Of a stretch of 64,000 nt of DNA, positions 26,367 to 35,699 are shown in pieces; the first letter of the stretch is position 1; each line of letters starts with the position of its first letter. The position numbers were made by a program, and so were the translations under genes. Under the pieces are notes generated by a model. It was not told the DNA's origin and ran no database searches. It saw only the letters and a program-made list of their open reading frames with translations. The stretch spans positions 90,842 to 154,841 of the forward strand of contig NZ_WTVS01000004.1 in the NCBI RefSeq assembly GCF_012911005.2, given 5' to 3'. Source of the DNA: Aromatoleum toluolicum. Lineage in GTDB: Bacteria; Pseudomonadota; Gammaproteobacteria; Burkholderiales; Rhodocyclaceae.

Positions 26367-27512
26367 ATGCTCGCTCAGCGCCCCATTTACGATCAGGAAC
26401 ACAATCTCTTTCGCGACACGGTTCGCCGTTTCGCTGCGGAGGAAATTGCGCCCCATTTCGCACGCTGGGAGGAGGCAGGCATCGTCGATCGTTCTTACTG
26501 GGCGAAAGGCGCCGAAACCGGACTCCTCTGCCCTCAGGTACCTGAAAGCTATGGCGGACTCGGCGGTGACTTCCGTTTCAATGCGGTGATCATCGAAGAG
26601 CTTTGGTACGCCGGCTTCGCGGGACCGGCTGCCGATTTTTCCGTGCATAACGACGTCTGTTGCGGCTATCTCATGTCCTACGGGACGGAGGAACAGAAGC
26701 AAAAGTGGCTACCGCGGATGATCTCCGGCGAGACCGTTTGCGCCATCGCGATGACCGAGCCGGGCACCGGCAGCGATCTGCAAGGCATTCGCACCCGGGC
26801 CATGCGTGAGGGCGACGAATATGTCATTTCCGGACAGAAAACCTTCATTTCCAACGGCCAGATGTGCGATCTGGTGATCGTCGTGACCCGAACGAACCGC
26901 GAAGGCGGCTCGCGCGGCATGAGCCTGATCCTCGTGGAAACGGACCGTCCCGGTTTCCGTCGCGGCCGCAATCTGGACAAACTCGGGCACCTGTCTGCCG
27001 ATACGTCGGAATTGTTTTTCGACGACGTCCGCGTCCCGGTCGAGAATCTGCTCGGTGCCGAGGGTGGGGCGATGGCTCAGTTGATGACCGAGTTGCCGCA
27101 GGAGCGCCTGACCATCGCGGTCCAGTCTATGGCGGCGGCGCAAAAGGCCTACGACATTACCGTGGATTACGTCCGTCAGCGTACGGCCTTCGGCAAGGCG
27201 ATCGCCGAAATGCAGAATACCCGCTTCAAGCTCGCCGACATCAAGGCGGAACTCGCCGTCGGCTGGGCTTTCATCGACCAGTGTCTGGCGAAGCACGTGA
27301 AGCACGAGCTGACCCAAGTTGATGCATCGATGGCGAAACTGTGGGCGACCGAGATGCAGGGGCGGATGGTTGATCAGTGCGTGCAGTTTTTTGGTGGGTA
27401 CGGCTTCATGCGCGAGTACGAGATCTGCCGGCTCTATGCCGACGCCCGGGTCATGCGGATTTACGGCGGGGCCTCTGAAATCATGCGCGAACTCATCTCG
27501 CGCAGCCTGTAA
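26367..27512 (+). CDS. Acyl-CoA dehydrogenase (long-chain/IVD-like type)
   Basis: A 381-residue FAD enzyme beginning MLAQRPIYDQEHNLFRDTVR, with AIAMTEPGTGSDLQGIRTRA, ISGQKTFISNGQMCD, ELPQERLTIAVQSM (probable catalytic Glu) and the end IYGGASEIMRELISRSL. It is organised like the dehydrogenase at 14498-15658 and may be its paralog. The ATG at 26367 has AAGGAAG upstream; the frame is open 20 codons further. Second gene of the unit starting at 25372; ETF is the expected acceptor. Confidence 0.9.
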   Translation: MLAQRPIYDQEHNLFRDTVRRFAAEEIAPHFARWEEAGIVDRSYWAKGAETGLLCPQVPESYGGLGGDFRFNAVIIEELWYAGFAGPAADFSVHNDVCCGYLMSYGTEEQKQKWLPRMISGETVCAIAMTEPGTGSDLQGIRTRAMREGDEYVISGQKTFISNGQMCDLVIVVTRTNREGGSRGMSLILVETDRPGFRRGRNLDKLGHLSADTSELFFDDVRVPVENLLGAEGGAMAQLMTELPQERLTIAVQSMAAAQKAYDITVDYVRQRTAFGKAIAEMQNTRFKLADIKAELAVGWAFIDQCLAKHVKHELTQVDASMAKLWATEMQGRMVDQCVQFFGGYGFMREYEICRLYADARVMRIYGGASEIMRELISRSL

Positions 27513-27519
27513 GCAAGGA

Positions 27520-27548
27520 CAAGGAAGCCGTCCGACACCGCTTCCTTG
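27520..27548 (+). terminator. Perfect hairpin after acyl-CoA dehydrogenase gene
   Basis: The 9-bp perfect stem CAAGGAAGC / GCTTCCTTG with an 11-base loop starts 8 bp after the stop codon. There is no T-run, so it is an imperfect intrinsic terminator candidate or an mRNA-stabilising hairpin. The remaining stretch to 27877 shows no gene or clear signal. Confidence 0.45.
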
Positions 27549-27877
27549 CCCTCACGACGATCGTCGGATCGTTTCCGACGGCCGGAGCCATGACCCGTCC
27601 GCTCTTGACTTGCATCGACAGCCTTGTCGTCGGCGTTGATACCTTGTTACGCTAATCGACGATCCGCTGCCCGCACAAACCTTTAGCGCATCATGGGCAA
27701 GCCGATTGCCTTGACCCGATCATGGCCGTTGCTGCGTGATCCGCGCTGGGCGATGAAAGCCCACCCACGGTTTCGCCACATCCCCACCTCCTTGGCAGTA
27801 CTCACTGTGCAAAACAGACCTTCGACCCGCTGACCACACGCGGCGGAGTCCCCAAAACACGAAAGGCGGCATCGACA

Positions 27878-28456
27878 ATGACACTACCTGACGCACAACC
27901 CCGCACACGCCTCCACACGCGAAAGTTTGTCTATCAGTGCTACCTCCGCGATGACGGTCTATGGGATATCGACGGCGAACTCAGCGACGTGAAGGATTAC
28001 CCATATATGCTTCACTCCGGCGAGATTCCGCCACACGAACCCGTGCACAACATGCACATACGCCTGACTGTCGATGATTCGCTGACGATCAAGGAAATCG
28101 TCGCCAGGACAGCACATGCTCCATTTCCGGACTGCATGCAGACCGCCGGTCCGATGCAGGCGATGGTCGGCGTTACGATCGGGCCAGGCTGGCGCAAGGA
28201 AATCGAACAACGCATCGGCGGCGTGAAAGGATGCACTCATCTCCGCGACCTGCTATCCAATGCAGCGACCGCAGCGTACCAGTCGGTTTCCGCACATGCG
28301 CTGCATGCGCACCTCAATGACAGGAACTCGGCCATGACCCAAGGCGAGAGACCGCATTTTCTCGACAAGTGCATGGTGTGGGCACTCGATGGGCCGGTGG
28401 TCAAGGAATACGAGCCGCATTTCTACGTCTCGCCTTCGTCAGAGCAAGGAAAATAG
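27878..28456 (+). CDS. DUF2889 family protein
   Basis: A 192-residue protein with the DUF2889 pattern: RKFVYQCYLRDDGLWDIDGEL, HNMHIRLTVDDSLTIKEI, PFPDCMQTAGPM, IGGVKGCTHLRDLL. No signal peptide. The family is often found beside steroid, terpene and aromatic degradation genes, but its function is unknown. It stands alone on the plus strand, converging with the RND gene. Confidence 0.82.
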   Translation: MTLPDAQPRTRLHTRKFVYQCYLRDDGLWDIDGELSDVKDYPYMLHSGEIPPHEPVHNMHIRLTVDDSLTIKEIVARTAHAPFPDCMQTAGPMQAMVGVTIGPGWRKEIEQRIGGVKGCTHLRDLLSNAATAAYQSVSAHALHAHLNDRNSAMTQGERPHFLDKCMVWALDGPVVKEYEPHFYVSPSSEQGK

Positions 28457-28583
28457 CGCAGGCAGGCGACCGATCCAGCGCTCGGCAAACCTCCCCGCTT
28501 GTCTGAAGCGGCGGCGCGCATCGAATGGTTCCGATGCGCGTCCGGAGCCTCATCCGCGCTCGCACTTCAAGCCCGTCGCTCCG

Positions 28584-31040
28584 TCATGCCACTAGCCGCT
28601 CCGCCTCTCCGTCAAAAATCGGCGTCGCTACCGGCTTTGTTGAAAGCAGGAAGTACGACAGTGCGGGAACCAGTACCAGTGCGCCAAACATGTTCACGAT
28701 GAACATGAAGGTCAGCAGGATTCCCATGTCGGCTTGGAACTTGATCGGAGACCACGCCCAGGTTACGACCCCTGCACCGAGCGTGACACCCACCAGTGCG
28801 ACGATGCGGCCGGTGAATTGCAGTGTCTTCTTGTAGGCCATCGCGAGACTGAGCCCGCTGCGCTGATACGCAAGCTGCGCGGAAAGCAGGTACAGCGCGT
28901 AATCGACGCCGATCCCCACGCCCAATGCGATAACGGGCAAGGTCGCAACCTTGATGCCCATGCCCAGCAAGACCATCAGGGCCTCGCAAAGAATCGACGT
29001 AAGGACCAGCGGAACGACTGCGACCAGCACCGCACGCCAGCTGCGGAACGCGATGTAGCACAGGGCCATGACCGCCACATAGACGTAGAGCAGCATCGTG
29101 CGGTTGGCCTCCCTGACGGTAATGTTGGTGGCAGCCTCGATGCCGGAATTTCCCGCCGCGAGCAGGAACTGGCGTTCATCGACGCTGTGCTCGGCCGCAA
29201 ATTCACTCGCCGCCTGCACGACGCGCTCCAGCGTCTCGGCCCGATGGTCTGCCAGATAGGCAACCACCGGCATGATCGAGCATTCCTTGTTTGCGAGATC
29301 GGGATTGTTGATCAGGGACTGATTGCCGGCGAAATTGACGGTCTCCTGATTGCGCGCGACGGTCAGCCACTTGGAACTGCCGTCGTACAGGCCGGCGGTG
29401 ACCACGCGCACGGAATCGGCCAGCGACACGGTGGTCTGCACGCCGGGAACCTGCCGCAGTTGCCAGCCGAGACGATCGGCCTCGGTGAGAGCTTTGTAAT
29501 CGACACAGCCATTGGGCGGCGTTTTCAGGATCACTGCGAATTGGTCGCTGGATAGCGAGTAGTTGCCCGTGATGTAGGCATTGTCGCGGTTGTAGCGGGA
29601 TTCGGGCCTGAGTTCGGGGGCCCCCGCGTCGAGATCGCCGATCTTCAGGTTAAGACTGACGACAAATCCGCCCACCGCAAGCACTGCGGCGACCAGGATC
29701 ACCTTTGACGCCCAGCGCCGCTCGGTAAAGTGTTCGAGAAACAGCCAGAACTTGCCGAACCCCTTGCCGCGCGACTCCTCCCGCTCGAGGCGCAGGCTGC
29801 GCTCGGCCGCCGTACTGCTGACGCCGACATAGGAGAGCAGCACCGGCAGCAGCACCAGGTTGGTCACGATCAGGATCGCCACGCCGATGCTCGCCGTGAT
29901 CGCCAAGTCCTTGATGACCGGAAAGTCGATCACCATCAGCACCGCAAACCCCACGGCGTCCGCCAACAGCGCCGTCAGGCCCGCCAGAAACAGCCGCCGG
30001 AACGTATATCGAGCGGCCACCAGCCGGTGTGTCCCCCGCCCCACGTCCTGCAGGATCCCGTTCATCTTCTGTGCGCCGTGGGATACGCCGATGGCGAAAA
30101 CGAGGAAGGGCACGAGGACCGAGAACGGATCGATTTCGAAGCCGAGCGCCGACACCAGCCCGAGTTGCCACAGCACGGCAATCAGCGAGCAGACCACCAC
30201 CACAAGCGTACTGCGCACACAACGCGTATAGGCAAAGATGATTGCCGTGGCAATCAGGGCCGAAGCGACAAAATATGTCGCCATCTGGGCGAGGCCATCC
30301 ATCAGATCCCCGACCAGCTTCGCGAACCCGATGATATGGATCTTGAGCTTCGGACCATCCATCGCATTTTCGTACTTGGTCCGGATGCTCTCTTCCAGTG
30401 TGTGCGAAAAGCTGCGGTAATCGAGCCGCGCCATGGTTTGCGGATCGCGATCGAGCAGCGGGACGACGATCATGCTCGATTTTTCATTATTCCCGACCAG
30501 ATTCTGGGCGGTGCTCGAACGGGCGATGTTCTGGCGCAGCTGCGCGATGCTCTGCGGCGATCCATCATAGTCGTCGGCCATCACCGGGTCGCCCTGAAAC
30601 CCCTCCTCGGTGACTTCGACCCAGCGCACAGCCGGCGTCCACAGGGACTTCACCCCCGCCCGGTCCACCCCGGGGGTCAGAATCAGTTCGTCGCTGATCT
30701 CGCGCAGCGTCGCGAGGTACTTGGGATCGTAGATATCCCCCTCAGTATTCTCCACCACCACCCGGATGGCATTGCCGAGACCGCGCAGGTCGGCCTGGTT
30801 GGCCAAGTAGTTCTTAACGAACGGATGATTCTGCGGAATCATCTTCTCGAAGCTGGCATTCAGCACCAGTTGGGTAGCGAGAAAATATCCCAGCACCGCC
30901 GTAGCGATCAGGCAAACCAGCATGACCGCCAAGCGGTTGTTGAAGAGAAGTCGTTCCAGCCAGCTCCCCGAGCTCGAATCGAAATCCTTCAAGCTCGGCA
31001 CAACCGGCATTACGTCAGGGTTATTCGTTCCAACGGCCAT
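28584..31040 (-). CDS. RND/MMPL-family transporter
   Basis: An 818-residue single-polypeptide RND protein of the HAE3/MMPL type. One membrane helix near residues 37-56, a large periplasmic loop, a helix block (ALIATAIIFAYTRCVRSTLV; SVLVPFLVFAIGVSHGAQKM with the motif-like GVSHG; VGFAVLMVIDFPVIKDLAI), a second periplasmic loop and a second helix block (LPVIALGVGIGVDYALYLLS) follow the duplicated RND plan. Such genes next to DUF1302/DUF1329/YCF48 proteins are typical of hydrophobic-substrate degradation islands. Direction of transport is not known. Confidence 0.87.
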   Translation of the reverse strand: MAVGTNNPDVMPVVPSLKDFDSSSGSWLERLLFNNRLAVMLVCLIATAVLGYFLATQLVLNASFEKMIPQNHPFVKNYLANQADLRGLGNAIRVVVENTEGDIYDPKYLATLREISDELILTPGVDRAGVKSLWTPAVRWVEVTEEGFQGDPVMADDYDGSPQSIAQLRQNIARSSTAQNLVGNNEKSSMIVVPLLDRDPQTMARLDYRSFSHTLEESIRTKYENAMDGPKLKIHIIGFAKLVGDLMDGLAQMATYFVASALIATAIIFAYTRCVRSTLVVVVCSLIAVLWQLGLVSALGFEIDPFSVLVPFLVFAIGVSHGAQKMNGILQDVGRGTHRLVAARYTFRRLFLAGLTALLADAVGFAVLMVIDFPVIKDLAITASIGVAILIVTNLVLLPVLLSYVGVSSTAAERSLRLEREESRGKGFGKFWLFLEHFTERRWASKVILVAAVLAVGGFVVSLNLKIGDLDAGAPELRPESRYNRDNAYITGNYSLSSDQFAVILKTPPNGCVDYKALTEADRLGWQLRQVPGVQTTVSLADSVRVVTAGLYDGSSKWLTVARNQETVNFAGNQSLINNPDLANKECSIMPVVAYLADHRAETLERVVQAASEFAAEHSVDERQFLLAAGNSGIEAATNITVREANRTMLLYVYVAVMALCYIAFRSWRAVLVAVVPLVLTSILCEALMVLLGMGIKVATLPVIALGVGIGVDYALYLLSAQLAYQRSGLSLAMAYKKTLQFTGRIVALVGVTLGAGVVTWAWSPIKFQADMGILLTFMFIVNMFGALVLVPALSYFLLSTKPVATPIFDGEAERLVA

Positions 31041-31076
31041 GGCGGATTCTCTATCTCGTGTTCGGGGGGACAGCGC

Positions 31077-32147
31077 CTACTTCTTGAGCGGCTGAATGTT
31101 GACGCCGCGGGTTCCGACGAGCACCAATGCATGTGTACCGACCGGGGCCACGGCGCTTGCCGGCAGCGCCTGTGCCATTGGCGAGGACGTAAAGGACCGA
31201 CCGTTATCGGCAGACATGAGCACGTCGCCGCGCTGACTCACGAGAGCGATGCGGCCGTCTTCGGTCAGCGTCGCCCCGGTGATCGTCACGTTCAAACCGG
31301 TCGTCACCTTGTGCCACTGCGCACCGCCGTCCTCGCTCCGAAACACATTGCCGCGCAAGCCGAACACGACAACCGACTGTTCGCTTCCGGTCAGCCCGAA
31401 GAAGGTTCCGGGGTAGTCGACCGACACCGAACGAAAACGCTGCGCTTCCTTGTCAAGCTTGAGCACCATGCCGCGCTCGCCTGCGATGTACAGGCCCTCT
31501 CCGGTACGCTGGATCGAGGAGAAATGAAGTTGCTCCGGATTTTCGGTGCGATCGAACCACGGGGTCCAGGTCTTGCCGCCGTCGCTCGTCTGGAAAATCA
31601 GGTTGAACACGCCCACCGCATATCCGTCGGTCTCACTGTCGAACCACACGGACAGGAAGGGCTTGTCAGCCCCCTCCTCGGCAAAACGCAGCGCCGCCGC
31701 CCGCAGTTCTTCCAGCTGCCTGGCATCGATACCCTTACCCTCAAAGCTGGCGTAGTACTCTTGCATGACTTGCCCGAGCGCTCGTCCGTCGAGTTGCTTG
31801 ACCCAGCTTTCTCCGCCATCGGTTGTCGCCAGCACCACACCGTCGTGTCCAACCGCCCACCCTTTTTGCGACGTCGGAAAGTGCACCGCCGTCAGGTCCG
31901 AACTTACCGGCACCTCGGCCTGCATCCAGGTCTTGCCCGCATCATCAGAATAAAGAATGTGGCCGCGCTGACCTGCGACGACCAGCCGCGCGCCCGCACG
32001 GGCCACCGCATTCAGCAAGCTTCGTTGCGCAAGCGCGCTTTTCGTTGCCGGTCGGTCCAGTGGATCCTGAAACGCCCATGATGGACACGCGACGGTCATC
32101 AATACGAGCACGCTCGACAGCGTCCGGATTCGCTCACGAAATTTCAT
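31077..32147 (-). CDS. YCF48/BNR-repeat beta-propeller protein, exported
   Basis: A 356-residue protein with an N-terminal signal peptide (MKFRERIRTLSSVLVLMTVA, cleavage near ACPSWA-FQ). Repeated units of the type YSDDAGKTW, ATTDGGESW, QTSDGGKTW and RSEDGGAQW mark a YCF48/BNR beta-propeller. GGAGGGAA precedes the chosen ATG. The gene lies between the RND and DUF1329 genes on the same strand (36 bp to the former), so it is probably a periplasmic part of the same envelope complex. Confidence 0.82.
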   Translation of the reverse strand: MKFRERIRTLSSVLVLMTVACPSWAFQDPLDRPATKSALAQRSLLNAVARAGARLVVAGQRGHILYSDDAGKTWMQAEVPVSSDLTAVHFPTSQKGWAVGHDGVVLATTDGGESWVKQLDGRALGQVMQEYYASFEGKGIDARQLEELRAAALRFAEEGADKPFLSVWFDSETDGYAVGVFNLIFQTSDGGKTWTPWFDRTENPEQLHFSSIQRTGEGLYIAGERGMVLKLDKEAQRFRSVSVDYPGTFFGLTGSEQSVVVFGLRGNVFRSEDGGAQWHKVTTGLNVTITGATLTEDGRIALVSQRGDVLMSADNGRSFTSSPMAQALPASAVAPVGTHALVLVGTRGVNIQPLKK

Positions 32148-32240
32148 TGCATTCCCTCCGGGCACCGATGTCCTCGCCACCCCGACTCATTCGTGCCCCC
32201 GACGACTAGCGAGACGCCGCCGGGAGCCCATTCCGGAAAA

Positions 32241-33584
32241 TCAGCGGATTCCGCCACCAGCCAGGGCTTCCGGCGCCCATTCGCGGTCGGGAAGCGGTTG
32301 CACCTGGCGCATACCGTTGGTTTCGGCAGTGTAGAAATTTACCGCGTAGATACCTGAGATCAGGTCATAGAAACCATGCATATCAGCCGTCGGCGCGGGG
32401 ATTTCATAGCTCGGCGTCATGTAGGCGAAGCCGGCGCGGTAAAGCTGACCGCGCAAGTCGTATTGATCGCTTGCGACCGCTACCCACGAGTCCTCGTCGA
32501 GGTAGAGCACGCGCTTGCTGTAGATATGACGTTTACCTTCGGCGAGCGTCGCTTCAACGACCCACACCCGATGCAGCTCCCAGCGAACCTCATCGGGATT
32601 CAGGTGCATCGGCTTGAAGAGATCATCCGCCTTCGACTGGTAGGCCATCTTGTAGGTGTTGTAAGGAACGTAAATTTCCTTCTTGCCCACGAGCTTGAAG
32701 TTGAAACGCTCCATCGAACCGAAGAACAGCCAGGTGTCGTCATACGTGGCGCTGCCGCCCATAGAGGGGTTGGGCGTATCGAATGCGAGCGACGGCGCCA
32801 GCTTGGTGCGACGCTGCCCCGGCAGGTAGGCCCAGGCCCGGCGCCCCTTCTCCGCGGCATTAATGGCGTCATGAATCATGATGACTTCGCCACTGCGCCG
32901 TACAGGCTCCTTGTACTCGCTCTTCACGCGCAGCAGCAGATCGGACGGTTTGCCGTCCTCCCAGTAAGGGTAGTCGGCCGAATACGTTCCGCCGGATGTC
33001 AGCGTCGGTCGGCCGGACGAATCGACGTAGAGTCCCTTGTAGTCGTACACCAGGCTACGGCCGCCGAAGCGGGTGAGGTGGTTCCACATCGCCTCGAAGC
33101 CGTCCTTGGGAATCGGGAACGGAATGCCGGCGTGGCAGCCTTCCAGCGACAAACCGCCATTTGTGGCCTTTGCCGTCGTCGCGCATTTCAAGGTGTTATC
33201 GGTGACGTACTTTGGAAAAGCCGCGGTACGATGGGTCGGATACACGTCGATGCGATACGACGGATACTTCTTCATCAACGCCTTGGTTCCATCCGTCAGC
33301 TTGTCGGCGTGCTGATCCATGTTCTTGGCGTCGATGGAAACGGTCGGCTTCTCATTCGCAAACGGATCGGGGCGAATGCCGCTGCCCTTCTGGTAGCCCT
33401 GCGGAGCGCTCGTGAGCCCTCCCCCATACGCGGGAATCGTGCCACCCGCATTACCGTTTTTTTCGGCCCCCACCAGCGTTAGCGTGCTGCCGAGCTTGGC
33501 CGCTTCGTCCGCAGTGACTGCCGCCGCCGCTACACCCACATATGTGGCTGCCGCGGCACCCATCAGCATGTATTTGATGTTCAT
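32241..33584 (-). CDS. DUF1329 family exported protein
   Basis: A 447-residue protein with a signal peptide (MNIKYMLMGAAAATYVGVAA, cleavage near AAA-AV). The DUF1329 body includes AYGGGLTSAPQGY, KDGFEAMWNHLTRFGG, RRAWAYLPGQRRTK, WLFFGSMERFNFKLVGKKE and a C-terminal YDLRGQLYRAGF. DUF1329 proteins resemble outer-membrane lipoprotein-sorting/LolB-type folds and are nearly always paired with DUF1302. GCAGGAGACGACAG precedes the ATG. Probably periplasmic. Confidence 0.88.
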   Translation of the reverse strand: MNIKYMLMGAAAATYVGVAAAAVTADEAAKLGSTLTLVGAEKNGNAGGTIPAYGGGLTSAPQGYQKGSGIRPDPFANEKPTVSIDAKNMDQHADKLTDGTKALMKKYPSYRIDVYPTHRTAAFPKYVTDNTLKCATTAKATNGGLSLEGCHAGIPFPIPKDGFEAMWNHLTRFGGRSLVYDYKGLYVDSSGRPTLTSGGTYSADYPYWEDGKPSDLLLRVKSEYKEPVRRSGEVIMIHDAINAAEKGRRAWAYLPGQRRTKLAPSLAFDTPNPSMGGSATYDDTWLFFGSMERFNFKLVGKKEIYVPYNTYKMAYQSKADDLFKPMHLNPDEVRWELHRVWVVEATLAEGKRHIYSKRVLYLDEDSWVAVASDQYDLRGQLYRAGFAYMTPSYEIPAPTADMHGFYDLISGIYAVNFYTAETNGMRQVQPLPDREWAPEALAGGGIR

Positions 33585-33603
33585 CTGTCGTCTCCTGCGG
33601 AAA

Positions 33604-35346
33604 TCAGAATGTTGTCTTGAAGGTGAAGCTCACCCAGCCACGATCTCGTAGCAGGGTGCTCAAGCCGTTGGCCGAGGTGACCTGGGTGGTGCCGGGAACG
33701 ATGCCGGCCCTTTGTTTCACCTTGCCGAAATAGTCCACAAACTTCAGGTCGAAGCGGTACTTGGAATAGACGTCCGCACCGATCCCGATGCTGTAGTTGC
33801 CGTTGCCTTCATTGCCGCCCAGCTGCGTAGGGGCATTGCCGCTCAACGTTCCGGAGACGGACATCGGCAGCGACAGGTCTACACCGGGCAGTGCCTGGAG
33901 CCAGGACGGTGTGAAATTGAGCGCGAGCGCAAACACTTCCCGGGTTGCGCACTGATCCCACTTGTCCCGGAAGCGAGCCCCCAGCGCCGCTCGCCGACCT
34001 TCGTCGCACACGCCATAGCCTTCGCCGAAGAACATGTCGCGGTTGTCGGTTACCTTCTGCAGACGGGCATAGCTCAATTCCGCCGACCAGCTCGCGCTAT
34101 CGAATAGTGCCGTGTCCGAGATCACGCCCAAAGCATTAACCACGGCATGCAGAGTCTCGCCACGCGCCTGGTAGGTATTGCCCTTCAACGAGGGGGCACC
34201 GTTCGGATACAGCACTGAAGCCAACGCGCCCGATGCCGTGGCGGAGCCGAGCGTCTGCGCAGTCAAGGGCATGTTCTTGCGATACGAGATCTCGGTACTG
34301 ACGCTGATGCCCGCGATCTGCTTCGACAAGCTTATGCCGAACAGGTCGATATCCTCACCGAAGTATTCACGGTACTGCGATCCCGTGACGAAGATCGAGG
34401 GAATCTTGTCGGTGAAATTCCGATAATAGAGACCCATGCTGCCATCAAGCCACTCGGGGCTCCAGCTTGCACTGACACCCCAGTCACCCTGCCGCTTTGG
34501 CTTATTCACGCCCCCATTGATCAAGGCAGCGCTCGCACGGTCCGATCCGTACATAAGGAAATCGGCCGGCCCCAGATAGGTACCGCCCTCTGGAATGCGG
34601 GTGGGATCCCAGTCGAGAAAATACTGACCGGCGACTGCCAGGTCGTCCGTGACCACGAGCTGCGCGGAAACGTTGTTGAGCGGCAGGAACAGCTCCTTCG
34701 CTTCCACGCCCGGCGTTGCGAAGGCCTTGCGCAGATCGAGGGGCATCTGCGAATAGGAAACGCCGTGCAGCGCGCCGCTCAGTCCCAGCGACTCACCCCA
34801 GAACACAGTATGCTGGCCAGCCTTCAGCGTAAGCGGCATGTCCCCGAGGTCGAAGCGCCCGAAAACGAATGCGTCGAGGAATTCGCCCGACGGCCCGCGA
34901 TAAAAGCGCTTGGTGAAACTGCTGTATTTGTCGTTGACATAGCTGCCAGCGATGGAAGACGGTAGATGCGAATTACGCTCGGACTCGCCATTCTGATACG
35001 CATTGTCGTACCAGCCTGCCGCGCTTACGCGGAAGCCGTAGTTTTTCCGATAGATGAAGTCGAACTCGGTCAGCAGATCGACTCGATTCGTGACGACATC
35101 GCCTTGGTCGAACTTCGACTCCCCTTCGTCGAAGTTCGGATTGTTGGCGACATTTCCAGCCTTCTCGACACGGACGCCGAGGTTGTAGCGCACGGTGTTG
35201 TCCCAACGCATCTGGACGTCGGGATTGTCGGTCTTGATCTCGGCCGCCTTGACCGACCCGATCAGACTCAACGCCGCAGCAATGGCAACCAACTTCGGAA
35301 GCCCCTGCCCTGCGGTCCTTGTCTCCTTCCGTTGCTTTCTAGGCAT
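33604..35346 (-). CDS. DUF1302 family outer-membrane protein
   Basis: A 580-residue protein. After a basic start and signal-like segment (LVAIAAALSLIGSVKAAEIK) it has the DUF1302 pattern: MRWDNTVRYNLGVRVE, KFDQGDVVTNRVDLLTEFDF, and FVFGRFDLGDMPLTLKAGQH, ending with an aromatic residue (FTFKTTF), as in outer-membrane barrels. The ATG at 35346 follows GAAGGGGTGA. First gene of the DUF1302-DUF1329-YCF48-RND operon; motif copy 35469-35487 lies 123 bp upstream. Likely a barrel for hydrophobic substrate entry or export (inference). Confidence 0.88.
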   Translation of the reverse strand: MPRKQRKETRTAGQGLPKLVAIAAALSLIGSVKAAEIKTDNPDVQMRWDNTVRYNLGVRVEKAGNVANNPNFDEGESKFDQGDVVTNRVDLLTEFDFIYRKNYGFRVSAAGWYDNAYQNGESERNSHLPSSIAGSYVNDKYSSFTKRFYRGPSGEFLDAFVFGRFDLGDMPLTLKAGQHTVFWGESLGLSGALHGVSYSQMPLDLRKAFATPGVEAKELFLPLNNVSAQLVVTDDLAVAGQYFLDWDPTRIPEGGTYLGPADFLMYGSDRASAALINGGVNKPKRQGDWGVSASWSPEWLDGSMGLYYRNFTDKIPSIFVTGSQYREYFGEDIDLFGISLSKQIAGISVSTEISYRKNMPLTAQTLGSATASGALASVLYPNGAPSLKGNTYQARGETLHAVVNALGVISDTALFDSASWSAELSYARLQKVTDNRDMFFGEGYGVCDEGRRAALGARFRDKWDQCATREVFALALNFTPSWLQALPGVDLSLPMSVSGTLSGNAPTQLGGNEGNGNYSIGIGADVYSKYRFDLKFVDYFGKVKQRAGIVPGTTQVTSANGLSTLLRDRGWVSFTFKTTF

Positions 35347-35468
35347 TTTTTTCACCCCTTCGGGCCATATCTTGATTAACAAGCGCCTTCCTCAGCTGCC
35401 ACTGCTCGAAGACTCCGGCTTGCGCAGTTCGAAGATCATCGCATCGAGCGTGAAATCTCGTACGCAGC

Positions 35469-35487
35469 GATATCGTATTGCTACATA
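35469..35487 (+). promoter_or_regulatory. Recurrent 19-bp motif upstream of the DUF1302 operon
   Basis: GATATCGTATTGCTACATA shares the ATAT, GTATTG and terminal TA core with the 17458-17476 site; with the eight bases before it (TACGCAGC) it also aligns to that site's left arm. It lies in the 353-bp gap between the ligase stop (35700) and the DUF1302 start. The rest of the gap shows nothing clear. Confidence 0.5.
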
Positions 35488-35699
35488 TCATCTGTGTCAA
35501 CATTAAAATCACGGTGCTCGCGAGCTTTCCGCGCCCATGCGATGCGGGCACACCCCCATCAAGCAGGTGCGCAGGTCACAAAGAGAAAGAAATCAGGGAC
35601 GAAGCCGAGAGGGTTGCGCGCACGCCTGGCTGGCGTGCGCCCCTTGCTCCACGCCAGCGAAACTCAGGCGCCGCGCTGACGCAGAAGGAAAATACGATT

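Noticed and set aside
29730..32081. Long plus-strand open frame opposite the RND and YCF48 genes
   Set aside because: Composition rich in His, Arg and Gln with no motif; it is the antisense of two clear genes.
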